This document shows positions 1 through 11,954 of a DNA stretch of 64,000 bases, one piece after another (position 1 is the stretch's first letter; the number at the start of each line of letters is the position of its first letter). The notes below the pieces were generated by a model. It saw nothing but the letters and a program-made list of their open reading frames with translations, ran no database searches and was not told the DNA's origin. The translations under genes and the position numbers were made by a program. Where the stretch lies: positions 496,001-560,000 of the forward strand of contig WACJ01000186.1 of NCBI GenBank assembly GCA_008973525.1, in the 5' to 3' direction. Source of the DNA: Stenopsyche tienmushanensis. Lineage: Eukaryota; Arthropoda; Insecta; Trichoptera; Stenopsychidae.

Positions 1-62
1 CATGTAGAAATGGTTCGTAATAGTCCCATAAAATGGAGTGATAAAATCCACCTCAAAAAAAG
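1..62 (+). repeat. Tail fragment of a tRNA-derived SINE
   Basis: The first 62 bases align closely, with few changes, to the tail at 43171-43233 of the tRNA-headed repeat near 43.06-43.23 kb. Both share CATGT, AAATGGTT, CCCATAAAA and a terminal CAAAAAAAG run. The head lies outside the window or is missing. Confidence 0.6.
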
Positions 63-2589
63 ACTACGTTATTCAGAGGTTACATATGATATTTAATTGC
101 ATAAATTATTCATCATAATTTGCCAAAACATGAATTGCCGATACCCTCATTTTAATATGAAATTAAATAGGAGATTTTTGGTTGGATTGAGTTCTTAATT
201 TATTAAAATACAAAATCGATTTGAACACGTGTATAGTTGAAGCTTTAATGGGATTTAAGCCATTGGATCTTGTGTAACTAAGAAGTTGACAGCTCAAATT
301 TGACCTCACTGGATCTCTTCCTCGCTTTATAGCAACCTTCAAAAAATGTATTTTTTTATATTGCCTCCCATGCTCAGACCCATCCTTGTCCTCTTTTCTA
401 ACATTGTGCAAAGAAGGTGCGGCTGCAAAAAATGTCTATGCTATTTTTTAGTGCAAGTATTCAATGGTTTTGCTACATTAATCCACAGGACGTTTCAAAA
501 CAACCAAGATAAAATACTCTTTTGAGCCATGAAATATTTTATAAATCAATGATTTGATTTGATTATGAGATCGATTTGGCTTTTATTTGTGTAAATTTGT
601 ATTTCCAACAGCGAATTTATCGTAGTCTATGCAATATTACAATTTTAAACCAACATAAGCGTATAAGAAATCCACACACTTCCATGCGTGTCTTCGATTG
701 AATAAAAAAATACGAAAGGGTAGTCTCCTGAAATCGATTCAACAAAAGACGGATCCTTTGAAAATCATCCTCACAATGCGCGCACAAAAAGGATGTGAAA
801 GGAGAGATTATGGTCATAATCATGATGTCCGTTATCGATAAAAAAATCTGAAGAATACCCGATGATAGAAAAGAGAGACCGGGGAGTTCAATGCAAGAAT
901 ACCAGGTGATGGATGTGAATTTAGTCCATTCTATACCTGAAAACATACAAATATAAAAATATCACCAAATCGTATTAAATTCACGCATACTTTGAAAGCC
1001 AAATCCGAGTCTCGATTTAAGATTGAGATATTTTCGAGCGTAGGAGGATTCACTTTTGGAGGGCGAATCTTAGTAAAATATTTGCTAGAGTTAATAAATC
1101 ATCTTTGAATAAATCAAATTTTATTATTTTGATACTGCAATTCTGAGATAAAATCCATATTGTTTCATCGAAAGGTGTGCCTTTAAAGGCGTCATCATCC
1201 GAGCTTGATGCTGCAATCTCATCTATATCAACATTTTTAATTTCTCATGGAATTGATCAACAGCTCTTGTAATATGACCGCCTCTCCCCGCCGCCAAAGT
1301 CTATGACACGAATGAAACGATTATGATCCGATATTTCTATGTGAGTAGTAATTTAAAGCTGGGGGAATAAATTACGGGGACCGATAGACAAAACAATCAT
1401 TTTAGCTTTATCGGCTCACGAAAGCAAAGCTAAACAGGACATCGGCTATAAACGGAACAACCTTAGAGCCATTTATCAAAGTTCAGTAGGCGAGCCCCGT
1501 GTAAACGTTTACGTGTTACGTGGGGCTAGGGGACTGAGGCTTTATGCGGTACCACCCCCTGGGCTAACACCACTGATATAGCCTTCACACCCGTCACCTA
1601 CATTAAATCTATCACTACTCATTTTGGGTCTTAAATGGTCGCTACATAGCCAGATTGATGAGCGGCCAAGCAATTTGTCCTGAGAGACATATTTGAATCG
1701 CAGCTTACTAAGATCTTCAACGATCTTATAACGCCGTGTAAATATAGAACATTGGAATTGCCTTTCAAGAATTCTTTGACATTTTAAAATCTTATAAAAC
1801 CATTCAAACTAAGCATAAAATCATTGACCTGCCAAATATTCAACTTCTTATGATACAATAGTGATGATTTAATCATGCTTTATGTCATATATTGAAGTTC
1901 TTCGATGAATATCCATGTTTAAAATTAATTCAAAATCTTGAAGCTCCATTTAATTAAGATTGAACTTAGATAAAATATATTTTACTCTAATAATATCGTC
2001 CCTTATTTGCAGTTTGTTCATCATATAGTATATATTCTATCTACAGAATAGAACCAGATGTATCTTCGTCTGAGGAAAATCTTCATTTTCACAGGGATTA
2101 TATGATAGTATCAATTCTTATTGAATTGATCAAAGTCTACAATTATACGTGTTCGTATCCATGATACATGTTCATCTTTTAATACATTTTGACTAAGTGC
2201 TTGTACATGACCTAAGCAGATCCTTGCTTTTTCATAGTCATTAGCTGCTTTATATTTTTGGACGATCGTTGCAGTATTTTTGCTTTTTTTATATCGTATT
2301 TTATTCAATTTTTCAATAAAACTTTGCATTTCATAAATCTTACAAGAAATTGTATTAATTATTTTTTATTAAGGTTAACCCTTTAGTTGTTATCTTCATC
2401 TCTCTTATTTGCACACGAACTATTCATATTCGAGCCGGCCAAATATACAAATACTCGTCATCATCTTGTGATATTAATGATTCACATTTTACAAAAGGGT
2501 TGTGTTGTGAACGTGAAGTATAGAATTTCTTCGCTCAGAAATTTTCTAGAATAAGTTCGCCATTTTTTATAAATAAGCAATAGCGTACC
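63..2589. other. Non-coding stretch, no gene seen
   Basis: The stretch is AT-rich with only short frames. Small minus-strand ORFs at 617-946 and 2111-2329 have no recognisable domain and ordinary AT-rich random composition. A GC-richer patch at about 1490-1610 was not matched to any known repeat or gene. Confidence 0.5.
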
Positions 2590-3010
2590 AGTTGGCGGGG
2601 TATGACTCGGTCGTCCATTTGGCAAAAGTCGAACAGCACATTTGCTACTTGCTTTGTTCGCAGAAAATTATGAATAAAAGTTGGTAAATCGGTTCGAGTT
2701 TTGTAGGTTTGCGGAAGGCAAATTTGTGGATGTAGATTATGGAAATATTGGTCGTAGATGATGGAAACGGCCCCACAAGTTTACAGGCGGCACACGACCG
2801 ACGGCCGCACGCGAATGGCCACGGGTCATGGCCGGCAGTACCAGGCACCGCCTCCACCCCATACACCCCAAACACCCCACTAGGGCTAAACCACCCCAGC
2901 GGCCGAAGGGTGGACTCACCACCTGCAACTCACACGGCGGCGGCCCAAACCTCTTCCATACGTACGCCTTGATGCTCTCGGCGATTTGTCTTTGTGGAGA
3001 CACTTCGAGG
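2590..3010. other. GC-rich block, possible exon region
   Basis: This is one of the most GC-rich blocks of the window. A plus-strand frame from 2739 to 2972 (77 codons) is rich in Pro, Thr, His and Ala and follows an AG at about 2779-2780 (TTTACAG). A minus-strand frame overlaps its right side and continues to 3051. No domain was recognised on either strand, and both frames being open is partly expected from the GC content. Confidence 0.35.
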
Positions 3011-3040
3011 GGGTGGTTAAACTTTATATCCACTAGTCTC
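2923..3040 (-). CDS. Candidate internal exon, unknown protein
   Basis: On the minus strand a 118-base stretch stays open between an AG (CCAAG at 3041-3045) and a GT (CAG followed by GTGGTGAGT, just below 2923). Its translation is hydrophilic and mixed, including NHPLEVSPQRQ, IAESIKAYVWKRF and GPPPCELQ. Beyond the putative donor the frame becomes Gly/Leu/Trp-rich and less protein-like, which fits an exon end there. The acceptor has a weak pyrimidine tract. I do not recognise the family. It could equally be a chance open frame in a GC-rich block, because a plus-strand frame overlaps it. Confidence 0.22.
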
Positions 3041-3879
3041 CTTGGTTTCAATGTACTTGCTTTAAAAAAAAATCTGATAAAAGGCAGTTCTATCTAGCAA
3101 AAATTTAATTAGCTTTATCGTTTTTATTTGATAAATTTATATATGCAACGTATATATGCATATATGCAGGTAATTCCTTCTATTTATGTGATTATGTTCT
3201 ACTATTTAGTTGATGTTGAATCTTTTCAATCAAAAGATTTGCTTAAAAATTAAAATAATCCATCAAGGAAGTGCATTCTACTAATAGAAGACATTCGTAT
3301 ACTGGGACTTTGAACAACAAGAAAATACCGGACCATCCAAAATTTACTACGGATGCCGAAAACTTCACCTTTCAATAGAAATCATTGTCTTATAGTTTCT
3401 CAGTTGGCCACAAAATTGAATGAAAATAGATCGCCTGTGTTGTGTCTATTCTAAAAGATTGCTTGAATTTATATGAACTTTATGGATTTGTAGCGCTGAA
3501 GAAACCCAAACTAAACAAATTGAATAAATAGAAAACTATTCTGGATACAAAAAATGACAATTGCTGATTGTAAAAATGCCATATGAACGAACAAATACAA
3601 ATTTGAAATTGAATTCATCCAATGGTCTACCTAATGGCAATTCCTTAGTGGAAAACTCACTCCGAACAAAATAACCACATCTTCTATGCTAACATATGAC
3701 ATAAATTCATTTTTGATAATTAAACAACATGTATCATTATATTCTAAGCAAACTATGAACCTCTGTCATATACTAACACTACTTGCTTTGTATCAGCATT
3801 ATAAGAAAACATAGTATAAATATACTTTTACTAGAATTTTCTTTATAAATCGGTAGATTTATTAAACTTCTTAATTAGT
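3041..3879. other. Non-coding stretch
   Basis: AT-rich sequence with many stops in all frames. No repeat terminus, RNA gene or domain was seen. Confidence 0.5.
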
Positions 3880-3983
3880 TACCGCACCCGCCAATTTGAC
3901 AGAATTTGAACTTCAAGAGCAAAATTACAAAAACTCTTCATATTATTTCTTAGTATTTTTTAAAAATTATTATTTATGAAGTA
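3880..3983 (+). repeat. Repeat flank shared with 26933-27033
   Basis: About 100 bases, beginning ACCGCACCCGCCAATTTGAC, recur almost unchanged immediately left of the family B copy at 27036. The shared flank shows that these two family B copies lie inside a larger repeated unit, or that one locus is a duplicate of the other. Confidence 0.75.
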
Positions 3984-4507
3984 CACTTAAACTTTTTTTG
4001 TGTTGTAGATGCGTTCCGCGGAAAAACGCACAAAAAGAAATCGCACAAAAAAGCTATGACTTACATAGAAAAAGTGAAGATGCGTTTCATAGATTTTAAA
4101 AACCGCATAACTTTGAAACAACTATAGACAAACTGGAACTTTGACCTTATTTTGACAATGTTTTAATTTTTTTAAATAGTTAAAAAATAAATTTTGACAT
4201 AAATCTGGTAGGAGTAATAGATGGTTATATTGAAAAGATTCTTACCCAGCTTGAAGTTATTTATTTAATCAAAACCTGAGATATGATGTCAACCGTGTTG
4301 AAAAAAGCACTTTCGAGAAAAACGCGTTAAAAGATTTCATTATGGTAGGACCGGCCAAGTTGCAGCGTCACTAAAATATTTTTTTCCAAATTTCCTATTT
4401 TATCCAAAATATCTCGATACGTACTCTTTATGAAATTAAAAAAAAAGAAAAAAATCGCATAACTTCGAAATCGCATAAAAAAAGTGACACAAAAAGAGGT
4501 TTGAGTG
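3984..4507 (+). mobile_element. Family B copy 1, pogo/Tigger-like nonautonomous element
   Basis: The left end reads CACTTAAACTTTTTTTGTG and the right end is the inverse of CACTCAAACCTCTTTTTGTG. TA lies on both sides (3982-3983 and 4508-4509). Several further copies share these ends and an internal block containing CCGCATAACTT. TA target sites and ends of this type are usual in pogo/Tigger elements; membership is inferred because no transposase is encoded. This copy is 524 bp, short for the family. Confidence 0.8.
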
Positions 4508-4689
4508 TATTGCATATTGGAATAAAGTCCTTCAAGTATAATATATAATTAAATTATATATGGTATATATAAATACATTTTCATTATATTAACAAAATAG
4601 ATCTTAATATTTTTTATTTCTGATTGAACACAACTCATTTGTAAAGTTGCCCTAAATGGATAAGTTTTCTGTGAAAGTTCAAGAATAGA

Positions 4690-4831
4690 AATAGCCGCTA
4701 TCATTGTCGGGTGGTCGTAGTGCGGCAGAGTGGCCGGTCGTGTATGGTACGGCCGGACCCGGACAGGGGGGGTCAAATTTATTGGGGTTGTCATGAGGGG
4801 GTTGCTGGCCCACTGCCAGTGCTGTTTATTA
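4690..4831. other. GC-rich block without clear assignment
   Basis: A sharp rise in GC includes a run of seven G at about 4765-4771. A minus-strand frame after CTGGCAG encodes a Pro/Thr/His-rich stretch (VRVRPYHTRPATLPHYDHP), but no splice donor of good quality follows. It may be an exon edge, a regulatory island or chance. Confidence 0.25.
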
Positions 4832-6679
4832 ATACTTCAAATAAATCGTACGAAAGTCGCAAAGCTGAAATCAAGCACCCTTAGCAACTAACCGGAGCAT
4901 CCATTGCCTTTCAGATTAACATGAAATTATACAATTTAATTTTTGACGGTATTGATGACGAATTCCATTCAACGTATGAAAATATCCATGCAGAATTTTT
5001 GGATGGACAAGTAGTGGAATAGACTGAGAAAAATTAGATATAGGTAGATGAACGATTATACAATTATAACAACATGATCTTCCTCAATGGAAGATCTTAA
5101 TATTGATCTGATATGATTGATCTAAGATAGGATTGGTTTTGATCATATAGGTTTTCATCCTAGATGCTGTAATAAAAATGAACACTCCATAAAACTAAAT
5201 ATGGTCATCTCATGAAGTTTTTAATTATCTTCCAAATAAAGCAACTAATTTCCCATCCAGAAGACTTTTAAAGTTCTTTTCAATAAAATCACTCAGGTGA
5301 TCCACATGATCATGGGATACAAATCAAGTGCAAAGATCATACTTAATGTCGAATGCATAAAGAGGTAATTGTATGATATAAATGATAAAAATCCCAAAAA
5401 TGGATGTTAAATAGGCTCTAGTTCTGCAATGGATTGCACCATGATGGTAATGAAATACATTAATTAAATTTATGATTTTGTTAGAGCATTTGTGTGCTGA
5501 TTTTTAGTGCTTAAATCGGCAATTCTACACTTCTGCTCCCCATATGGTAAGGTCTTCCTTTAGCATTTTCCACCCACAAGATCACCCGATTTCCCACCTA
5601 CCACCGGACGATTTGCATTATGGCCCACGTATATTACCTTGGTAAATACGAAAGTTTGACATAAACCTATCTAGATACGAAGTCACGCTACAGCCAACCC
5701 ACCCTGTCCCTTATACCTCCAATACCGCAATATCTTTTTTGACATCCCATTATTTCTTGAATGATGTGCACGGACTTCGAGCATTAACGCAAACGGGAGC
5801 TTACGAGAATTAATACATTGATTTACGGCCTAACAAAGGCGACCGATTTTGGCTTTGGAATAACAATTCGTCATTCTTTGTCTGACCTTAACATCCAAAA
5901 AAATATTTTTATTAATGCGAAAATTGCCTGATCGGCTTTAATATCGTCTATTTGTCCTAGATCGAACGCAAAAGAACAAGGGCTTCCATGGCTCGAGCGT
6001 ATGGTGTTTTGGTTCGTTATATTTTTATTTAAATTTGATCGTTTTTTTTAAAGCATAAGACATTTAATAAGACTTACTGTATAATTTAAAATTTCTTTAT
6101 GAGATTAACGAACCGTAAAGATACGTTATATTGAGATCCCATTCAAAAGCTCCCCATGCAAGAAAAAAGCTCTTGCTTGTGTAACATATTAAAAAAACCA
6201 TTTTCTAACCGATCCGATAATTAAGAGTGAAATTTTATAACCCTTCCGTATTTTTTGCATACTCCTTGATATATCCGTATTTTTTGCAACAAAATTTTTT
6301 CAAAGCTTCTTTGTTTGTTTGTAAATGCAGAAACACAAAGGACAATTGTTGCTCACATCCAAGCGTCCTATGATATATTTTTATGATAATTGCGTCAGAT
6401 TTACAGTCTAATTATCATTCATATAAGTCAAAAAAAAATATTATCTAGGTATCTCGGTGAACCTGAAGCATTGTTGAATTTTTTATTCGCAAAAACTAAA
6501 TACCGGTTTCCAATTCAAACCATTTTTTGTCGGTAATTTTTTGTTGCGGCAATGAATCCTTCATACAATTAATTAGTCCTTTTCGCTACGGACGGGTTGT
6601 ATTACATGGAAATTATGACTCGGGAAAACCTGATTTAGTGCATATAAAAATGAGGGTTGGCTAAGAAAATACAGAGGAA
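4832..6679. other. Non-coding stretch
   Basis: No ORF above 60 codons, no RNA gene and no transposon end was recognised. A moderately GC-richer segment lies at about 5570-5720. Confidence 0.5.
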
Positions 6680-6689
6680 AAAATCACAA

Positions 6690-6960
6690 TAGCGCATTCG
6701 TATTTTAAGAATCTGCATAAAAAGTCCTCAAATGTCATAAGATTTGACGGATTTTAATGTATGCAAATTATGTAGGTTTTTTTAAGGCGCATAAAACATG
6801 CCCAGGATGCAATTTCTGGATGGATATTAAGGATTCAACCGTTAAAGTGCATCGCGAAAAAAAAGGATAAAAGACGGTGCATAAAAATAATGCTGGAGCA
6901 AAAGGATGCAAATCAGTGCAACGGCTCGGATGCAAATTTTAAGCAATGTTTTTGCTAATT
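6690..6960. promoter_or_regulatory. Octamer-rich patch, possible enhancer
   Basis: Within about 270 bases, ATGCAAAT occurs three times (near 6763, 6908 and 6941), with repeated GCATAAAA and TGCATA variants and GGATGCAA words. ATGCAAAT is the classical POU-domain octamer, and CATAAAA resembles caudal/Abd-B-class sites. Whether this is an enhancer is inference from motif density only. Confidence 0.25.
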
Positions 6961-7229
6961 TAACGAACTTTTTTCAAGGTAATCATTTGGGTAACATTTT
7001 TATGATTCTATGTTCTCACAGAAATATAAGCGACAAATTAATAAGCGATGACCCGATGCATCCTGATATTTTTAAATAGATCTGGAAATTAAAATTTACA
7101 CCCCGTCACCATCATTCATCTTCATTTGATATTAAACAATTAGTAAATTTCGTAATATGCAATCCATTACGTACGTGAACAAAAGTGGACATAGTTCTCC
7201 ACGTGCAAATTATATTTTTTTGTTCTATT

Positions 7230-7260
7230 TTGAACAATTCGGATAATCGAGGTTCTGCTG
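7230..7260 (-). repeat. Tigger-like terminal inverted repeat, single end
   Basis: Read on the minus strand the sequence is CAGCAGAACCTCGATTATCC, beginning right after a TA. This closely resembles Tigger ends, which commonly read CAGTnGNACCTCGATTATCCG. The partner end was not found to the left, so only a terminus remains. Confidence 0.5.
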
Positions 7261-7284
7261 TATATCGAGATTCAATGTAGTAAT

Positions 7285-7349
7285 TCCCATTATTACAACT
7301 TTAAAACAAATCGAATCAGTGTAGTAAATACACCATAGTAAAGGAAAGG
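7285..7349 (-). repeat. Terminus of TTAA element family E
   Basis: Read on the minus strand from a TTAA at 7350-7353 it begins CCTTTCCTTTACTATG and continues through GTGTATTTACTACAC to AATAATGGGAAT. The same words occur at 34542-34600, and the first part opens the short element at 15100. This identifies a TTAA-inserting repeat family. Confidence 0.55.
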
Positions 7350-7353
7350 TTAA

Positions 7354-8664
7354 CATCATTGAAGATGGGACAAAAATGAATTCTTAATGATCAGTTTCAT
7401 TCGGCACGTTAAACTTAATGGTCAAATAAGTCAAATATTAAACTTTTGGATATAGGTATAATAAATTTGCTATATTTAAACATCAATATCCAAGTGCCAA
7501 AGAAGAGTAACATGCTTATTTATACAGCAAACATGATAAACTTATCATCATAAAACATCCTCAGCCATGGGGCCTGATGTTCGCTTACTTAAGCAATAGT
7601 CCAGTAAATTATTCCATAAACGAACTATTTACATAAACCGCCATAAAGTTTCATAAAAACATCCTTATCGTTGTTTGCTTAAAAATTTCCTCGATAAATA
7701 ATACCGAAGCCGACGAGATGGGGTTTTATGATTCGCGCCGAAAAAAATCTTTTACGGGGGTAAGGTCCATTTTTTAGCTTCGTCAGATGTCGATCGATGG
7801 TCGTGTTTTTTTTTTGGGGGTAGTTTCGCATTTGTCTTAGGGTGTTTTTTGTGCGTGCCTTTAAATCGTGATAATTTTTCGGAAACATAATACGCGGGAG
7901 CAGGTGCCAGGATGGACGTCTACATGTCTTAAAATGACAATGAAAATAGTGATGATGTTGGATCGATGTCGTATAAATGATTTCAAAAATGTTCCACCCC
8001 ATATGGTGAAATTTTCATACTATCATATGATAAATACATATACTAAAATACAGACAAATTCCGGCGTATTTATCTACCATTGAGTTCCAGATTTTTAACA
8101 AGCATTCGTACATTATGGATGCAAATATGAGCAGAATTTAAAAGCCAGACCTCTCAGTCCTCCAATGAAACACGATATATTTGGTTGCCTTTTTTGCGTT
8201 GAAAAATATGTATTGTAAATATCATAAATAAACTTGTTAACCATGTATATTTTTTACCATGGCAGTATGCTAATATCGAACAAAAAATTACATATGTTGC
8301 TTAGAACAAACAGGGAAAAAAAATAAAACGAAATCATCACTTCCACATATTTGTATGAACAAAAAATCGTGTTATTTATAAGCGTTTCCGATAAAAGGCC
8401 AATCGTGAAAAATTAACCCCATGAATTATGTATGAAAAAATATATGTTAATCGAATCGTGGGGTCATTTTTTTCCGAGTGCGGGTGAAAGAGCACGTGGT
8501 GGGGTTTTTTTCTATAATAACCAACAAAGATTCTCAATCGAAAAGGGGGTCAATCTTTTTCTAATTTGTATATCGATCAAATTTATTATTCCCCAAGCAA
8601 AATTGATAGAATTAACCTATTAAAAAAGCGTAAATACTGCAATATAAACCCGGTGGCTATTAAC
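7354..8664. other. Non-coding stretch with small overlapping ORFs
   Basis: ORFs at 7679-8002 (minus) and 7868-8083 (plus) overlap each other and carry no domain. The segment 7720-7930 is GC-richer than its flanks and contains homopolymer runs. No gene is claimed. Confidence 0.45.
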
Positions 8665-8890
8665 CAGGGCCGTAACAAGGGCGTAAAACGCAGAATACCG
8701 ACCCGGTCGACAGTTGCACATGGTTTTAATATTACTCAACCATCCTACTTTACATGAGCCAAAAACGATTGACTCTGTGCCTTTTTTCTTCGTTATTCAG
8801 GTATGGCATCCGATCGCAAACCGCTTATTCAGCGGTCCGAAAATTGGACCGGTTGGGCATACAAACCTTATGGCCACGGTTCGCTAATTG
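8665..8890 (+). mobile_element. Family C copy 1, hAT-like 5' part
   Basis: The copy starts CAGGGCCGTAACAAGGGCGT and runs through ATGGCATCCGATCGCAA and CGGTCCGAAAATTGGACCGG. The same order of blocks is seen at 55418-55790, and the second half at 17545-17725. Starts of the form CAGGGCC are typical of hAT elements. No matching 3' end was found. Confidence 0.6.
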
Positions 8891-9100
8891 ACAAGTGTTT
8901 TGATCAGTCAATTATTATATCATATCACTATATTGAAAACGAGATACTTCCATGGGGATGAAAAATATCGTAATATAATTTCTCAATATTTTTCGTTTGG
9001 AACCAACATTTTTAGTGTTAAAATAATCGCCACTGTGCGAATTGCTTAAATGGAGTACTAATTTTATTTTACGCAATGTTAGACACATTTAGCTATTTAG

Positions 9101-9506
9101 CCCTTTGGGTAGTGAGCTAATTTAAAATCATCATAATCTTAGATGCTATATTTGCTTGTCCGTCACTTATCATCACACACATCCACTTATCTGGCAGCAT
9201 CGTCGCAGCGTGTATGAAGCTTGTATTTAAATACATAAACACTGTCAATAGCACATAATATTGTGTCATTTCTTTACGTAAACATAAACAATACACTTGA
9301 AATCGATTAATTATATAATTTATATATCACTATTAGTCGATAAATTTGGGTTAATGATCTATACAATCGTACGATGTACGCAAGATACTCTATCCATATT
9401 TGTTTCTCTCCAACTCAACGTACAAGACACTCTCCATCTCTGTCTGTCTCCGAACTCAACATGTAAGAATACTCTTTCTGAATCACTGGAATTTAGACAC
9501 AACGAA
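9101..9506 (+). mobile_element. Family A copy 1, piggyBac-like MITE
   Basis: It begins CCCTTTGGGTAGTGAGC and follows the family A order: the TTAGATGCTATATTTGCTTG block, GCAGCGTGTATGAAGCTTG, CACTGTC-ATAGCAC, CTATACAATCGTACGATGTA and a CTCCATCTCTGTCTGTCTCC tract. The left flank is TTAG rather than TTAA, and the right end is lost after GACACAACGAAG. The family is assigned to the piggyBac type because intact copies are flanked by TTAA and start CCCT. Confidence 0.75.
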
Positions 9507-10400
9507 GTTCAAAATCGAAAACATTTTAATTACTATTTTTTTACATTGATAATATAATCTGAAGGACTTCAGATGAACAAATAAGAAGGAAAAACAAATA
9601 TATATATAAATAAACATATAGTACTGCTTTCATCAGTGGAATATCTAAATGCAGCAATGTATAAATACAAAAAATGATTATACGATAGATGGATGGAGTT
9701 GAAGGATGATTTTCCTCATTAAATCTAAATTTCATTGTCAGTCTCGTTATTTAATAGCCATAGTTTGTAGAATACATGGCATACGACGGAAACTTTTATA
9801 GGTTAGATGCATTTATATTTTTTATCATAAAATAGCCTCCAAGGACAGTTTGAGAAGCGTCCAAATAACAGGTTGTCTTCGGAAGTAATTGCGATGGTTA
9901 AACATTTGTCCGGTGGGTGCGCGTGCCAGGCGGCGGCTGTTTTTTCATCTAATCGGACGGGGCCCAATTTCGGATATTCCCATAAAAAACGCCACGAATG
10001 CGTAAAAAACGCGACCGTAAAGGGTTATTTCGTTAGAAGAAAATGTGGCGACGTCAGACAATTAGTTATTTCGAATCGATCGCCTCTTGATAGGCGCCGA
10101 CATCAGTTGTTGTATGAAACAGTTTTAATTAAATCAATAAAAAAAACGTTGGACGATTCGATAGATAGGGTCCATTTAATGTTGTACCCCGTCATTTCAT
10201 CGACGATTTTGGTATTGAATATTTTTTTCAGCTCGATGTGCTCGATATGATCGCGTTTGTGATGTGTTTTAATCGGAGGGGGTGTGTTTAGGGGATGATT
10301 TGTGCAATGAGGCGACATAAGCTTACTACATGACCGGCTTAATTGTGTTTTTATGTAGTTTTTGAACTAAAAGCATGATGCATTATGATGATGTAAATTA
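9507..10400. other. Unique stretch with GC-richer island
   Basis: The interval 9890-10100 is GC-richer and holds the window's longest ORF (9873-10250, 125 codons). That ORF has no domain, no signal peptide and an uneven, basic and low-complexity-free composition without relatives I recognise. I do not annotate it as a gene. CCCATAAAAAACGCC at about 9979 is a CATAAAA-type motif. Confidence 0.4.
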
Positions 10401-10502
10401 TGACTCAATAAGTTTGTAGGATTTTTTAAGCTTTTTTCTTCTTATTTCTGGATAGTTTTTTCCGCATTTCTTTAAAAAAAATCATACGAACGTATTGACT
10501 GA
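10401..10502. mobile_element. 102-bp mariner-type MITE
   Basis: The left end TGACTCAATAAGTTTGTAGG pairs with the inverse of the right end, TCAGTCAATACGTTCGTATG, each followed by a T-rich run. TA flanks both sides (10399-10400 and 10503-10504). The same terminal word, ACTCAATAAGTTCGTAGGAT, ends the mariner remnant at 20052, so the MITE probably derives from that mariner family. Confidence 0.75.
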
Positions 10503-10504
10503 TA

Positions 10505-11574
10505 AGTTATTGAGCTTATTATGATACTAAAACATCGTATAATATAAAAACGTGGTGAATGAGGATCATAATAGCATTCGCAATCTTTTCTATTATTACA
10601 GGACGTGTTCGAGCAATATATTTTTCACCGATGGTCATTCATTCATTGTAATTTCGTTTAAATTCAAAGTTTTAGTAATAGATAAGCTTTCTCAGAAAAT
10701 TTCGATGCAGTTTTATCTAAAATCGCGTTATACACACGTACTATACGAGGGTTGAGTGTACAAACATAAGGGCGACCGGATGATGTCAATCAAGCAATCA
10801 CTTTTTTTCGAAAATGATTCATTCAAGCCACTCGATGACCTCAAATTCTTTTCGCGTCGTATTAATTACGATCGGATACGCTTCAATCAATCAAATCATG
10901 ATTTATAGTAAGGAGGATGATTGATATCAGCATACTCATATTAACACCGGCGTGTGCGTGTAAATCAAACGTTCGCAAAAGAGTGTCGAAGAAAAAAAGG
11001 TCGAGTACATCTGAAAAGCGTAGGTGGTATTGTTTGATGAATTGTTAAACTTTGCAGCGGATTGTATGAATTTGACAGCACTGGCACAGCGATTATTCAT
11101 CTGAGCTTTTAGGGTAATAGACTAATGTGTTTCGCAAAGGATGGTCTCCCAAAGCTGCTATGTCAGAATTAAAGATGTTGTTTATATAAGCAATTGCAAC
11201 ATCTCTCAGCTATTTAACAGTTTGTTGAAAGGCGTGTCATTCACAGGGGCGAATTCAATCGTTAATTTATTGTTAAGCGTGTTTGAATTATATTACAATC
11301 GAAATTCAACCATAAAAGTTTAAAGATTATGCCAAATCGACAAAAAAATCTTATTATAAACATTAAGAATTAGAATTGAAAGGCTAATGTCCAAACTTCA
11401 ATTTAATATGCCTGTTTAAATTTTGATATTGTAAATTTGCTCCTGGACCCTTCTAAAAGTTCGAGTACAATTTTTTTTCATAACTGTAATTTAGCCAATA
11501 GTTCTCACATTTTAATCATCTTAGTTTAAAATTTGCCCGCTTCTAGAACATATTTTTAAAAATCCGCCCCAGAA
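10505..11574. other. Non-coding stretch
   Basis: Small plus-strand ORFs at 10552-10755 and 11141-11323 have no domain. Nothing else was recognised. Confidence 0.45.
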
Positions 11575-11915
11575 AAGGGCCAGAATTATAGCCAGAAAGT
11601 GGCAAAGATAGATATTTTAGAAGATTGGTTTAAAAGGAAATGGGTTCCCGATGTGCAAGCTTTTTTAAAAAATAAGGGATTGCCACAAAAACAGTATTAT
11701 TATTAGATAATGTTTCTTTTTCATCCAATCGAAAGCATATTGAAAGCAAACGATGAACTTATGGTTGCAAAATTTTTTCCCCCTAATGTGACATGAAGTG
11801 AAGACATGTGAAGCGCTATACGAATATCATCAACGAAATGTCTTTATCGCCAAAATCTTCTGAAAACTTTTGCCGAAGAAGATGACAACTTGATCAAATC
11901 CTAGAAAAAATTAGT
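11575..11915 (+). pseudogene. Jerky/Tigger-type DDE transposase fragment
   Basis: The conceptual plus-strand translation gives YSQKVAKIDILEDWF, KRKWVPDVQAFLKNKGLPQK, then a stop where LLLDN is expected, then SILKANDELMVAKFFPPNVT. This is the order of the DDE endonuclease core of Jerky/Tigger (pogo-type) transposases: a YSQK-like strand, a WF-NEFVPEV helix, an LLDN motif and a FLPPNTT motif. The second catalytic Asp, in LLDN, falls at or beside an in-frame stop (TAG at 11705-11707) and the reading frame shifts later (near 11790-11890). No ends were identified. It is a decayed fragment of about a quarter of a full-length transposase. A second fragment of the same type lies at 42808. Confidence 0.75.
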
Positions 11916-11954
11916 ATTGGATGCTATATATAATATATATAGAATAACACAAAA

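Noticed and set aside
9873..10250. Longest ORF in the window (125 codons)
   Set aside because: No domain, signal or relative could be recognised, and a frame of this length is expected by chance in a GC-richer island of a 64-kb window.
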